A DNA stretch of 64,000 bases from Hyaloraphidium curvatum (GCA_025558095.1 JAIVFI010000030.1:310001-374000), one strand, 5' to 3'; counted from the stretch's first letter, positions 1-9,582 are shown. Notes: generated by a model from the sequence alone, not told the origin. Program-made: numbers and translations.

Positions 1-794
1 GCCTCTCGGCCGAGGCGCGCTGCTCCGCGTACGCTTTCTGCGCGCGCACGGCGAGCAGGCGCCACTGCAGCAGGCGGATGTGGGCGAGGTAGACCTGCTC
101 GTCCGAGACGGGGGGGAGGGGGGCGCGCGGGCGCGCGGAGGCGGGGGCGGGGAGGGAGGCGGGCGGGGCGGGGGACGGGGAGGCGGAGGTGAGGGCGGGT
201 TCGGGGGAGCAGGGGGCAGTGCCTGCCGCCGAGGAGGGGAGCAGGAGGGATCTGCCGGCGGACGGTCTGCCGGAGATGGCAGCATGCCGCGACCAGGAGG
301 CAGACGAGGGTCCGGTGGCGGGTCCGGCGGTGGGGCCGGCGGAGGGTCCGGGGCGCGGGGCCACAGGCCTCTCTGGCGGCCGCGTGGACGGCAGCGGCCT
401 CGGCACCACGCCCGACTTTGCGGCCACCGCCGGCCTGGCCCCACGTCCGGCGTCCGCGTGCGCGCGCCCCGGCTGCGGCGGCCGCGGTGCGGGCAGCGCG
501 GATCTGTTTGCCGGGTCGGGTGCGCTTGCGAGCGGCTTCGCGTTCGGCCGCTTCGGCGGGCTGAGCGAGCGCTTCCCGGGCGGCGCGGCGGCCTTCTGCG
601 GGGCGGCCTTCTGCGGGGCGGCGAGGTAGCGCGAGGCCACGTAGCGGACTGCCGAGAGGTGAGCGGGCGGGAGCGGGGGAGCGCGGGCGCGGGGGAGCGC
701 ACCCACCCTTCGGCGCGCCCGGCTGCCCCGACTCCGACTCGGCGGGGCTCGCGCGGCCCGATGGCGGCGACGCCGTGCGGCCCTCGGCGCTCAT
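1..794 (-). CDS. HAUS augmin-like complex subunit 8 (QWRF/HAUS8 family), 3' end outside window
   Basis: The augmin complex recruits gamma-tubulin to existing microtubules, and subunit 8 is the microtubule-binding subunit. I read ATG at 794-792, exon 1 794-707, a 58-base intron 706-649 (GTGGGT...CGGCAG), then exon 2 from 648 to the window edge. After splicing, an N-terminal VRYVASRYL segment follows about 28 polar residues; an SRYL-type segment at this place is typical of HAUS8/QWRF proteins. A long Pro/Ala/Ser-rich disordered stretch follows. Near the window edge comes HIRLLQWRLLAVRAQKAY, which closely matches the plant AUG8 'LLQWRF.NARAE' signature. No frame-matched ATG exists in exon 2, so the intron is needed for a start. 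The C-terminal helical part is missing only because the window ends. The family call rests on these two motifs; the disordered middle carries no family information. Confidence 0.72.
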   Translation of the reverse strand, partial: MSAEGRTASPPSGRASPAESESGQPGAPKGGCAPPRPRSPAPARSPLGSPLRGLALPRRPAEGRPAEGRRAAREALAQPAEAAEREAARKRTRPGKQIRAARTAAAAAGARARGRRTWGQAGGGRKVGRGAEAAAVHAAAREACGPAPRTLRRPHRRTRHRTLVCLLVAACCHLRQTVRRQIPPAPLLGGRHCPLLPRTRPHLRLPVPRPARLPPRPRLRAPARPPPPRLGRAGLPRPHPPAAVAPARRARAESVRGAARLGRE

Positions 795-892
795 CGCGAG
801 GGGCTGCAATTCGGGGCAGCCGACCTCGATCAGACCTCGATCACCAGTCGCCCGCTCTCCCGGCTCGGGGTCCTGCGGGCCCGCGGCGGCCG

Positions 893-1879
893 ATGTCTTT
901 CGGAGCACGCGGGCTTTCTTGCTTGGTTGTGCTGCAGCTGCTCGTCGGCCTCGCGTTCCTCGTCCGCTCTCCGGGCGGCACACAGCCCGGCGTCCCCCGG
1001 CCCGCCCTCCCCGCCATCGCGCCGGCACCCGATGCGCAAACCCCGGCGGACGCGTTCGAGCCGTTCCATGCCGCCTCACCCCCGGGCCCCGTGCCCCCCG
1101 GCTCCCGCCTGCGCGTCGCCGCCCTCGCCATATTCAAGGACGAGGCGCACGCCATGGAGGAATGGATTTCGCACCACCTCCTCCTGGAGGGCTTCGACGC
1201 CCTCGTCCTGCTCGACAACGGCTCCACGGACCGCTCGGCCGCCGTCGCAAACGCGACCGCCGCCGCCCTCAACCGCACCTCGGACGTGCACGTGCTCAAC
1301 GCCGCCGCGCGGAGCCGCCAGTCGGTGCACTACAACGCCGCCATGCCCCTGCTCCGTTCCCTCGCCGACGTCGCCCTCGTCGCGGACCTGGACGAGTTCC
1401 TGTACTCGGCAGACGGCACGACCGCCGCGGACCACCTCCGCGCCGCATTTTCCCAACCCGTCGCCCAGATCACCCTCCCCATGCTCCGCTTCGGCTCCTC
1501 GGGCCACGCGAAGCAGCCACCCTCGATCCGCAAGGGCTTCGTCCACCGCCGGCGGGAGCACCCCGCCGAGGACGCCCTCTTCGGCAGCCGCAAATCCGCC
1601 GTGCGCCTCGCGTCGACCCTCCTCTTCGTGGTGCACGTGCACCAGGTCTTCGGCGAGACGGTGGCGTGGGACGCCGGCGGGCCGGTGAGGCTGAACCACT
1701 ACCGCATACAGAGCAGGGAGTTTTTCGGGACGGTCAAAATGGGGCGGGGGGACGTGGCGGGCTTGGACAGGACGGCGGGGAGGGATTGGGGTTACTTCGA
1801 GAGGGAGGACTACAGGGACGTCGTGGACACGGGGCTCAAGGACAAGGTGGAGGCGTGGGAGAGGCGGGGCGGCCGATAG
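893..1879 (+). CDS. Glycosyltransferase, GT92/DUF23-like, type II membrane protein
   Basis: Predicted Golgi/ER-lumen glycosyltransferase of 328 residues; donor and acceptor are unknown. The ATG at 893 begins MSFGARGLSCLVVLQLLVGL, a short basic N-terminus followed by one hydrophobic helix (about residues 7-23), as in type II Golgi enzymes. The catalytic domain shows IFKDEAHAMEEWISHHL (about residue 80), LLDNGSTDRS, and the metal-binding VADLDEFLY (DxD-type, about residue 165), all typical of GT92 and related GT-A folds. A C-terminal segment has LNHYRIQSREFFGTVKMGRG. The open frame runs upstream to a GTG at 80, but that part is low-complexity shadow of the opposite-strand HAUS8 gene, so the signal-anchor ATG is preferred. 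Single exon. Confidence 0.8.
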   Translation: MSFGARGLSCLVVLQLLVGLAFLVRSPGGTQPGVPRPALPAIAPAPDAQTPADAFEPFHAASPPGPVPPGSRLRVAALAIFKDEAHAMEEWISHHLLLEGFDALVLLDNGSTDRSAAVANATAAALNRTSDVHVLNAAARSRQSVHYNAAMPLLRSLADVALVADLDEFLYSADGTTAADHLRAAFSQPVAQITLPMLRFGSSGHAKQPPSIRKGFVHRRREHPAEDALFGSRKSAVRLASTLLFVVHVHQVFGETVAWDAGGPVRLNHYRIQSREFFGTVKMGRGDVAGLDRTAGRDWGYFEREDYRDVVDTGLKDKVEAWERRGGR

Positions 1880-2023
1880 CGCTGTTCGTCGGCGCTATGG
1901 AGAGAGGACGCAATCGGTGACGCGATCAGCATCTGCACCACTCTCCCTTCGCTGTCCCGCACTCTAAAGGGCCGTTCGAGCCCAATTCCCCGTACATCCT
2001 TGCCCCGCACTCGCGATCTCGGG

Positions 2024-2635
2024 ATGCCGGCCTCCGACCCGGTCTCCCTGCCGTTCCTCCCCTCCTCCGCGTCGTGGCACCCGTCGCCGCCCGCGTCGTT
2101 CCGCGCCCTCCCCGACGGCTTCTCCGCGACCGCGCCGCCGTCGACGGACCTCTTCCGCTCCCCGCTGGGCAAGCCGGAAAGCAGCAGCGCGCCGCGGCTG
2201 CTGTTCCCCGCGCCCGAAGGCGACTGGACGCTCGCGGCGGACGTCGACGTCGCCTTCCGGGGCGACTTTGACGCCGGCTGCCTCGTCCTGTTCCGTGGCG
2301 ACAGCTACGCCAAGCTCTGCGTGGAGCGGTCTCCCGCCGGCGAGGCCACGCTGGTCTCCGTCGTCACGAATGCGGTCAGCGACGACGCGACGGCGTTCGT
2401 CGTCCCGCGCTCGGCGGCGCGGCTGCGGGTCGCGCGCGTGGGGCCGGGGTTCGCGTTCCACGTGTTGGGGGAGGACAAGAGGTGGATCTTTCTGAGGCAG
2501 TTTGCCCTGCAGGGGGAGGGGCAGCTGCAGGCCGGCTTCCTGGTCCAGAGCCCAAAGGGGCCGTCGTGCGAAGTCGTGTTTCGCGGCGTTTCCTTCTCCA
2601 TGGAAACGCTCAAAGACATGCGGTCGGGCGTCTAG
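2024..2635 (+). CDS. DUF1349 concanavalin-A-like protein
   Basis: 203-residue single-exon protein of the DUF1349 family (jelly-roll, related to bacterial YesU and fungal 'regulation of enolase' proteins). It is probably carbohydrate-related, but no member activity can be assigned here. The family core is clear: APRLLFPAPEGDWTLAADVD, FDAGCLVLFRGDSYAKLCVE, VVTNAVSDDATAFVV and RVGPGFAFHVL, ending with QAGFLVQSPKGPSCEVVF. An in-frame TTG lies at 2000; the ATG at 2024 is chosen. No signal peptide, so it is probably cytosolic. The stop codon shares bases with the stop of the convergent HEN1 gene. Confidence 0.85.
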   Translation: MPASDPVSLPFLPSSASWHPSPPASFRALPDGFSATAPPSTDLFRSPLGKPESSSAPRLLFPAPEGDWTLAADVDVAFRGDFDAGCLVLFRGDSYAKLCVERSPAGEATLVSVVTNAVSDDATAFVVPRSAARLRVARVGPGFAFHVLGEDKRWIFLRQFALQGEGQLQAGFLVQSPKGPSCEVVFRGVSFSMETLKDMRSGV

Positions 2636-3723
2636 CTCCACGCTGCCCGCCCGGACGCCATCTTGGCGAGCCAGCGCCGGCTGCAGTGCACCCTCACCTC
2701 CCCGCACGCTTCCTCCCCCTCGCCGAGGCCATGGCCCGCCCAGGGGTGTTGTTCCGCCCGGCGCGCGACCTCGTGCGCGATACCCATATCCGATAGCGCC
2801 CGCACGAGGCCCGACGCGGTGCCGCAGGATCGCCGGACCTTGGATGATCCCCACAGGTCGGCCAGCACGAGCGGGAGGCAGTCGTTCCCCAGCGGGCAGC
2901 CGCACGGAGCTTCCAGCGCCGAAAACGCCGCCATGCGCGCGAGAAGCCACCGCCTGGGATCGCGATCGCGGCCGCGGAGCGGCGGCAGCACCGGGAACTC
3001 GTGCGCGGCGGAGGGAGGCGGCCGCCGGAGCTCGGGTGGGGAGCGGGGCGGTGCCGGGCGGGGGAGCCAGAAGACGGCGGCCTGGGTGGCGGGCCCCACG
3101 CCCGGATCCCGGCCGGGGAGCGAACCGACCCCCGTGAGGGCGAAGCTGTAGCCGAACTCCCCCGCGATCGACCGCGCGAAAGACGCAAACTCTGCCCTGG
3201 TCCACTCGAACCTGTGGTCGTCGTGGCGCGTTTCTCCCGGGGCGAGCCCGAGCAGGTGGTTGAACTCGGCGTTGGGCGTCGTGACCACGGCGATCCGCGG
3301 CCTCCACCGTCCGAGCACCGTCTCCCCGACGCGATTCAGAGGCGCGGGGTCGAGGTGCTCGATCACCTCGACCAGCGTCGCGGCGTCGTACCCGCTGCAT
3401 TGCACCTCGTCCATCGGCGCGCGGACGAGGTCCACGCGGAGGGAGCGGTCCCGCGGTGCGTCGTCCTTGGACGGCCTGAGGCGCGCCGCCGAGGCGCCGA
3501 TTGCCGCGGCGCTGGGATCGATCCCCAGCAGCCTGCCCACGGATCCGTCGTTCGTGAGAAGATCTAAGAGCTCGCCGTCTCCGCACCCGGCGTCCATCGC
3601 GGATTCGACGCCGCCGTAGGAGCGGAGGGCGGAAAGGACGAGGGCGTGCCTCTGGCGGAACAGCGGCGGGAAGAAGGGCGTTGCGGGAGAGGGGTCCGGC
3701 GGAGTCGATGCGGGAAGAGCCAT
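2632..3723 (-). CDS. HEN1-type small-RNA 3'-terminal 2'-O-methyltransferase
   Basis: 363-residue SAM-dependent methyltransferase of the HEN1 family, which 2'-O-methylates the 3' end of small RNAs and protects them from tailing and decay. The N-terminal FFPPLFRQRHALVLSAL (about residues 16-32) matches the F-PPL-xx-QR signature. The SAM loop is MDAGCGDGELLDLL. The metal site is visible as EVIEHLDP (ExxEH) and the later RHDDHRFEWTRAEF, which supplies the fourth ligand. The C-terminal ~120 residues are lineage-specific and Cys-containing. The start is ATG 3723-3721; the frame remains open upstream into the divergent transporter promoter, but that part is not conserved. Its presence implies a small-RNA pathway, though no Argonaute or Dicer is in this window. 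Confidence 0.85.
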   Translation of the reverse strand: MALPASTPPDPSPATPFFPPLFRQRHALVLSALRSYGGVESAMDAGCGDGELLDLLTNDGSVGRLLGIDPSAAAIGASAARLRPSKDDAPRDRSLRVDLVRAPMDEVQCSGYDAATLVEVIEHLDPAPLNRVGETVLGRWRPRIAVVTTPNAEFNHLLGLAPGETRHDDHRFEWTRAEFASFARSIAGEFGYSFALTGVGSLPGRDPGVGPATQAAVFWLPRPAPPRSPPELRRPPPSAAHEFPVLPPLRGRDRDPRRWLLARMAAFSALEAPCGCPLGNDCLPLVLADLWGSSKVRRSCGTASGLVRALSDMGIAHEVARRAEQHPWAGHGLGEGEEACGEVRVHCSRRWLAKMASGRAAWS

Positions 3724-3925
3724 CTCCGGGGATTCTCTGGTTTTAGCGACCACCCCGCGGGAAGCCGAAGCCAGAGAGTGAGTGAGGTGTCGTCTCCAGA
3801 ACTCCTCCGCGGCAGAACCCCTGCCTCCGTCTTTCTCCCACACCGAACTGGCGGCCGCGGGCATCTCCGAGCCGACATCGTCTGCAGAACACCCTGCTGA
3901 TACCGCAGAAAGCGCTCCTCCGGCG

Positions 3926-5620
3926 ATGGAAGGCTCGCAGCTGACTCCCGAGGCTCCGGCACGGACCGCAGCAGATGTTGGAGCCGGATCCCCGACCACA
4001 CCTGCACCCCCGGAGACCGATCTGGAACCCGTTGCTGCCATTGCAAATGGGACTCCTGCTCCCGTTGGACCCATTCCGGACCGGGATTCAGCACCTGCTG
4101 CCCCTGTGGACTCTCCCGCAAAATCTGCCGCCCTCGTTGTCTCTGCCGCGGACCTTGCCAACCCCCCTGCAGCAAGCAGTGCCACCGTTGCTGCTCCTCC
4201 TGCCAACAAGTCTGCGGTGGCAGAGGAAGCTGCCGCGGCGCACCTCTTCTCCCCCGCCCACAAGCGCCTGATCGTCTTCGTCGTCGCCTTTGCCGGTTTC
4301 CTGGGACCCATTGCGACAGCTTTCTACTATCCTTCCATGCCTCAGATTGCCGAGGATCTGGGCACGACGCAGGCTCTGCTGAATTTGACCGTCACGGTCT
4401 TCACGCTCGGTTTGGCCTTCTTTCCCCTCTTTTGGGCTAGCATGAGCGATGTCTGGGGCCGCCGCTGGATCTACATCTCCTCGCTGATCATCTTTTCGCT
4501 TGGGAGCGTGGGATGCGGACTTTCGCCGAACATTGGCGTGTTGATCGCCATGAGGGTCGTGCAAAGCTGTGGAGGGTCTGCGCTGCTCACTATCGGAGCC
4601 GGAACGATTTCCGACATCTTTGTTCGCGAGGAGCGAGGCAGGGCTCTTGGTATCTACTATACTGGGCCCTTACTTGGTCCTGCAATCTCCGCCCCGTTGG
4701 GAGGTGTCGTAGCACAGTACATTGGTTGGAGGGCGATCTTCTACATTGCTGCGGGGCTCGCGGCACTCATGTTGGGCGTGATCGCCATCGTTCTTCCAGA
4801 GACGCGGAAGCCGAAGCCGGGTGCCAAGCGCCGGCCGAACCCGTTCGCTGCTATGGTGTACCTGAAGCACCCCTTCATCTCTCTCGTGACTGTCAACGTG
4901 AGCGTCGTCTTCGGCACGACCTTCGCCATCGCCCCAGAGATTCCCTTCCTCTACTCGCGCTACTACAACACAAGTGATTTGCAGAACGGTCTCATATACC
5001 TCGGCACTTCGGCCGGACAGCTCGTCGGCACTGTGCTCGGCGGCTACCTTGCCGACCGGAACGTGCGAAGATGGAAAGAGAAGCGAGGCACCGTCATGGC
5101 CGAGGATCGTTTGCGGAGCGCTTGGCTCGGGAGCGTGTTCATGCCGATCGGCCTGCTAATCTTTGGCTGGACGATCCAGAACCAGGTCTACATCGCTGTG
5201 CCGATCATCTCACAGTGCTTTATCGGCTACGCCATGATGAGCATCTCAACGCCCTCTAACACTTTTTTCACCGACGCTATCTACTGGTCTCCGGCATCAG
5301 CGCTATCAGTCAACAACATGGTGAGGTACATCATCGGAGCCGTGTCGCCACTGTACACTCCCCCGGCCATCAAGGCCATCGGACCCGGCTGGTACTACAC
5401 GATCTGGGCGGTCGCCAACCTATTCGCGGGCCTCGCTATCGCCTGGGTCGTGCGGTACGGCGGGGCCAAGCGGCTGGCAGCCGAGCCGTGGAAGACTCTG
5501 GAGAGGGAAAAGGCGGAGAAGGATGCGCTCGAGAAGGTGGTCAAGGAGGGCGACGACGACGTGGTTGTCGAAGTTTCGAGGCCGGAAACGGCTCAGGCCG
5601 ATGCGGGACGTCAGGCTTGA
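3926..5620 (+). CDS. MFS transporter, DHA1 (multidrug:H+ antiporter) family
   Basis: 564 residues, single exon. About 105 Pro/Ala/Thr-rich cytosolic residues precede 12 predicted membrane helices starting at HKRLIVFVVAFAGFLGP. MFS signatures are present: the loop 2-3 motif SDVWGRRWIYISS and the motif-C-like GPLLGPAISAPLGGVVAQYIGWR in helix 5. The closest functional group is the fungal DHA1 antiporters (QDR/FLR/HOL1-like) that export drugs, polyamines or cations at the plasma membrane; the substrate cannot be deduced. The frame is open upstream to 3782 but has only GTG there, so ATG 3926 is used. Divergent from HEN1 with a 202-base shared upstream region. Confidence 0.85.
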   Translation: MEGSQLTPEAPARTAADVGAGSPTTPAPPETDLEPVAAIANGTPAPVGPIPDRDSAPAAPVDSPAKSAALVVSAADLANPPAASSATVAAPPANKSAVAEEAAAAHLFSPAHKRLIVFVVAFAGFLGPIATAFYYPSMPQIAEDLGTTQALLNLTVTVFTLGLAFFPLFWASMSDVWGRRWIYISSLIIFSLGSVGCGLSPNIGVLIAMRVVQSCGGSALLTIGAGTISDIFVREERGRALGIYYTGPLLGPAISAPLGGVVAQYIGWRAIFYIAAGLAALMLGVIAIVLPETRKPKPGAKRRPNPFAAMVYLKHPFISLVTVNVSVVFGTTFAIAPEIPFLYSRYYNTSDLQNGLIYLGTSAGQLVGTVLGGYLADRNVRRWKEKRGTVMAEDRLRSAWLGSVFMPIGLLIFGWTIQNQVYIAVPIISQCFIGYAMMSISTPSNTFFTDAIYWSPASALSVNNMVRYIIGAVSPLYTPPAIKAIGPGWYYTIWAVANLFAGLAIAWVVRYGGAKRLAAEPWKTLEREKAEKDALEKVVKEGDDDVVVEVSRPETAQADAGRQA

Positions 5621-5934
5621 TAGAGGCGCTGGAGCACATCGTCATGGGCAATGTACTGATGCCCAGGGGAAGAAACTAGATAGATCTTGGTCACCCAATC
5701 ATGTTCGCACTGACGGATACAACAGATTGTGCACCGCGCGTCTATTCTGCAGCCCGAGGCGGTAGATGGGAATAAAGACGTTGTACAAGTTGGAATGGTA
5801 AGATTGCGCATGTCCATCTCGCCGACTTCGAAGTCTAAGAGACATAGTAGCACTCGTCTAGGCACTTCTTCATGCCGCGACCCGGAAGTTCTATAGGGCA
5901 AGCGACGATGAGAGAAGCAAACACAGGCCAGCAT
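5621..5934. other. Convergent 3' intergenic region
   Basis: Lies between the DHA1 transporter stop and the homospermidine synthase stop. It is less GC-rich than the neighbouring genes and presumably holds both 3' untranslated regions. I see no credible coding sequence, RNA gene or repeat. Confidence 0.5.
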
Positions 5935-7674
5935 TCAGCACACCATGAACTGCCACGGGTCATCCCGGTCCAGATCTTCGGGGAACAGTTTGCCCCTGTC
6001 CTTAAGAGGCGTCCAGTCCGACGCCGCGCCGACCAGCTTGCCGAGGTACGGGGCGCAGACCTCGAGCACCCGCTCGCCGTCCATCTCGTCGGGCTCCACG
6101 AGGCCCCTGTTCGGATTCTCTGCATGACAGCACGTTCAGATCAGTAGCAAGCTGCTGCACCGAAAAGACCCACCGATCGCCCAGACGACGCCACCCAGCA
6201 CGCCCGCCGCGACCTGCAGGCTCGTCGCGTTGTTACCCGGGGCCACGGCCGCCGCCTCGCCGCATTCGAGCACGCTGCCGTACCACAGGACCCCGCCGTC
6301 CGCACACAGTAGCACCCCGAGCTCGTCGATGCCTCCCGGATGCAGATCGCCCACCACTACCCTCTTGGCCTCGGGCTCGGCGAGGTTCCGCCCCAGCAGC
6401 TCGTGCAGCGAGGCCAGCGCGGCGTCGCAGGGGTGGTACGCGTACATCACTGTGGGCCTGTAGCCTTCCGGCAGCTCGGGCGAGGGAGGCAGCGTCAGGT
6501 ACGCCGGGATCGAGACCGATTCGCCGTGCGTGATCAGCAAGCCGATGTACGGTCCCCACAGCGGCGTCCAGGAGCGCACGCCGACGGAGCAGCCGGGGCG
6601 GGCGAGGTAGATCGCGTGGCCGGGGCCGGTGGGGTGGGTGCGGCCGTCGGGAGGGAGGGAGGTTTCGTGGGTGCCCCAGCCGAGCTCGGACGGCTGCGAG
6701 GCTTCGCCGAGGAATCCGTCGACGGACCAGTCGTTCACGAACTCGAGCGGGCGCTTGGGGACCAGAGGTGCCTGGCATAACAAGGCATAGTGAATTTGGA
6801 GGGCTGGCCCCCTAGGTGCGCAAGATCATACCTGGGTGTCGCGCTCGGCAATCTGGATCACCTTGACGCCGAGCTTCCGAGCCAGTTCCGTCCAGACCAA
6901 GCGATCAACCGGCGCCGGCATCTCCGCGTCCATTCCCTTGCGGGCCGCGAGCTGCACCAGGGCCCGCTTGGCAAAGTGGCTCACGAGTCCCGGGTTGGCG
7001 CCGTGGGTGACGACTGCGGTGGCCCAGCCCCCTTCGGGCACCTCCTCGTCGCGCAAGGCGAGCATCCGCTCCCTGAACGAGTAGTTGGACCTCTCTTCGG
7101 GCCCGACGGAAGCGTCCGTGAAGCCGCCCTCCCACGGCTCGATCGAGGTGTCGAGGTACAACCAGCCCCGCTTCCGGGCAAGCCTGACGAGGTCGACCGA
7201 CGAGACATTGACCGACAAGTTGAGTAGAAAGTCACCACGGTTCGGGAGCAGGGCATCCAGGACCGCGACGTAGTTGGACTCGTCCAGCGGCGCGACCATG
7301 TGCCGTACGCCGAGCCTCTTGGCCAGGGGTTCGCCAGCGTCGTCCGCGGCAAGCACGGTCAGCTGCGCCGGGTCCATCCCCACGTGCCGCAGGAGCATCG
7401 GCAGCACACCCTGGCCGATGCAGCCGCACCCTAGCACCACCATTCGGGCGGCAGGATCCAGGCGCGCGTGCATGGTTGCCGGCAAGGGCGAGATGACGGT
7501 GGAGGCATCCGTGGAGGCCGAATGGGCCGATGCCGGCGAGGCGGGACGCAGGGCGGCGGCCGAGGGCAGCACATGGGTCGGCGGATGATTTGCTTCGTCG
7601 CCTTCGTCGCCGGCGTCCCCGGCGACCGGGGCCGTGGGCGCGCCCTGCTGCGCGGTGCCGTGCGAAGCGCCCAT
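5935..7674 (-). CDS. hss: Homospermidine synthase (saccharopine dehydrogenase-like)
   Basis: 541-residue NAD-dependent enzyme predicted to make sym-homospermidine from putrescine (EC 2.5.1.44/45 group). Exons 7674-6832, 6771-6174 and 6119-5935; introns of 60 and 54 bases (GTATGA...GCCAG and GTGGGT...TGCAG). A ~70-residue polar N-terminal extension precedes the Rossmann motif RMVVLGCGCIGQGVLPMLLR. Family hallmarks follow in order: NLSVNVSSVDLVRLAR, YLDTSIEPWEGGF, THGANPGLVSHF, IQIAERDTQ, then across the intron PKRPLEFVNDWSVDGFLGE, LGWGTHE, YAYHPCDAALASLHELLG, GIDELGVLL and, in exon 3, ENPNRGLVEPDEMDG and LFPEDLDRDDPWQF. The order and sequence match bacterial homospermidine synthase closely. 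Rare outside bacteria, so horizontal acquisition is likely, but its introns show it is established in this genome. Confidence 0.9.
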
Positions 7675-8331
7675 GCTGATCTGCGGCCGGCAACGGCGGC
7701 GGCGGAGTGTTTCGGAGTGGGGAACCCGCCTCCGAGGGTCCGAGCGGGCGTCGAAACGCGGCTGGCCGGGTCAGCTGACGGCGCGGCCGGGGGCCGGAAG
7801 GCGTGGCGCGGCGGGCTCCACGGCCGGCGGAGCGACCGCAGGCGCACGCAACACACTGCGCGAGTGCCGCGGAGCGCCGAGACGGACCGCGGAGGCGGTG
7901 GAAGGCCCGGACGCAGCGAGATGCCTTCCGGATTCGGAGAGTCAACGCTGGCGTGGCGGTGCGGATGCGGTGCTCGGTCAAGGATCATCACTTCCGTCGA
8001 GCCCCCAGCAAGGCGATTCAGAACACGCGTCGGCGCGAGAAGGGTTAGGATGGAGCTTCATTGTTCCATTGGCGGTGCACTGCCGCGTCCCCTGTGCTCC
8101 AGCACGAACGACGGCAATTCCTGGGATCCGGGTCGCACCTGGTGGCGCATCCATGATGCATCTACGTCAATCGAAGACGCAATTGGCGTGCTTCATGTCC
8201 AGGTCTATCGAAGCTATCGTCCCCGTGCTCCATTCAGAGCCGTCATGGCCTTACTTCCTTGGTCGATTACCTTGCCACACTCACCGCGCATCGGCACCTC
8301 TGATCCCGGTTGCCGGCACCACAGAGCCGCG
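7675..8331. other. Divergent intergenic region
   Basis: Shared upstream region of homospermidine synthase (minus) and a double NTF2-fold gene (plus). Open frames run through it because of high GC, but none has recognisable protein features. No repeat or RNA gene seen. Confidence 0.5.
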
Positions 8332-9111
8332 ATGGAGACTACTATGATTCAGACCTACGCGGCGGCATCGTGGTTCTCCCTCTTCAAGAACTTTGGTTTG
8401 AACCCGTCCCCCACGACCTACCGACCGCTCTTCGCCCCGGACGGCTCCGTCGAGGACGCAGGCGCGGCTCCCGTGCCTGCCGAACGCACGGGCGAAGCCA
8501 TCGCGCTCGTGCTCAAGCTGATACCGGACCTGAAGATCGACATGCGGCGGCACCGCGTCCGGGGAGACACCGTGTTTGTCGACGCGCACAACATGGGGAC
8601 AGTCCGAGGAACCGAGGTGGAATGGCCGGCCGTCTACCGGGTCCGGCTCAAGAACATGTTCGTGCACCGTGGGAGAAGGTTTTACGATCAAGCCGCCATC
8701 TTTCGTGCTTTGGCGCCGGACATGCCCACCTTACCAGCGCTTCCGGCTGGCTCCGAGGGACCGGCACCCAGCTACGGAACTGTCGTGACCGGACTGCCTG
8801 ACGATTTCGACGTATCTTTTGCCGAAGACTGCGTGGTCGAAGTCGCGGACCAGGCCACTCCAATCGCGCCCGCGCAGCTCCCTCACCACCTGGCCGGCGC
8901 CCCGTTCGAGGCCGTCGATTGGGCCAGGGACGAGCGCTTTGCCTTCGTCGAGTGGAAGCGCGGGGACATCCTGGGCGTGGATCGGCTGGAGATCCGTGAC
9001 GGCAAGGTGACTTCCTTCAGGAGGCTCTTTGACACGCTCGGAATGGTCGCCGAGATGGATCCCAAAATGCTGGAGCTGAGGAAGCAGTTCCTTTCCAACG
9101 AGGCGAACTGA
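8332..9111 (+). CDS. NTF2/SnoaL-fold protein with two modules
   Basis: 259-residue single-exon protein resembling SnoaL/NTF2-like proteins, a fold used both by small enzymes (polyketide cyclases, ketosteroid isomerases, dehydratases) and by non-catalytic binders. The first module (about residues 1-125) begins with an amphipathic helix and contains VRGDTVFVDAHNMGTVRGTE and a KNMFVHRGRRFYDQAAIF-type strand. The second (about 130-250) shows DERFAFVEWKRGDILGVDRL and RDGKVTSFRRLFDTLGM, the usual terminal strand of the fold. No catalytic residue can be assigned. The ATG at 8332 is followed by another at 8344; either is possible. At least four other SnoaL-type genes lie in this window. Confidence 0.65.
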   Translation: METTMIQTYAAASWFSLFKNFGLNPSPTTYRPLFAPDGSVEDAGAAPVPAERTGEAIALVLKLIPDLKIDMRRHRVRGDTVFVDAHNMGTVRGTEVEWPAVYRVRLKNMFVHRGRRFYDQAAIFRALAPDMPTLPALPAGSEGPAPSYGTVVTGLPDDFDVSFAEDCVVEVADQATPIAPAQLPHHLAGAPFEAVDWARDERFAFVEWKRGDILGVDRLEIRDGKVTSFRRLFDTLGMVAEMDPKMLELRKQFLSNEAN

Positions 9112-9582
9112 ACTGAATCTCTAGTATGCTTTTCGTGCAAGTACAAGAGTGTGGGCCTTCAGCCCCGTGAAAGGAGGGGGGAGGACCCGGTGAGGCAGTT
9201 CCTTCCATGTCCCGTGATCTCGGCCGCGGGAGCATAGATCTGCTCTTGAGGAAAGAGCTAGACGTAGTTGGTCTCAAGTGGAAGAAGGATGATCCTCGGC
9301 GGGTATGCAATCCAAGATGGTCTATTGTCCACACTTCCGTCTCGTCCCCCCGGGGGGAGTCGGAGTTCCACCTCTTCAGGCCGGTCAGGCCGGCTATCTC
9401 CTTTTGATCTTCTTCCAGCTCTAGTTTGGGCCTGTAGGCAATCGTCTTGACGACTGGAAGGGCGTCCTCGCCTTCTTCGTGTGGTCGACCCTCGTCCTGT
9501 GCTACTGTACCTCGGCGCCCTGTCTCCCTTGTTTGCCACCGCTTCCACCCGAGCATTCAACGGACATTTCAAGCGCGCAGCA
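9112..9582. other. Intergenic region between two SnoaL-type genes
   Basis: 471 bases between same-strand genes. Open frames enter from 9447 and 9481 but lack ATG starts and conserved content before 9583. I see no RNA gene or repeat. Confidence 0.4.

Noticed and set aside
80-892. Long plus-strand frame upstream of the glycosyltransferase
   Set aside because: Gly/Arg-rich sequence opposite the HAUS8 exons; no ATG and no conserved content. It is a GC-driven shadow.
1964-3586. 540-codon minus-strand frame crossing DUF1349 and HEN1
   Set aside because: Arg/Gly-rich with no conserved motif; both real genes there have clear family signatures in other frames.
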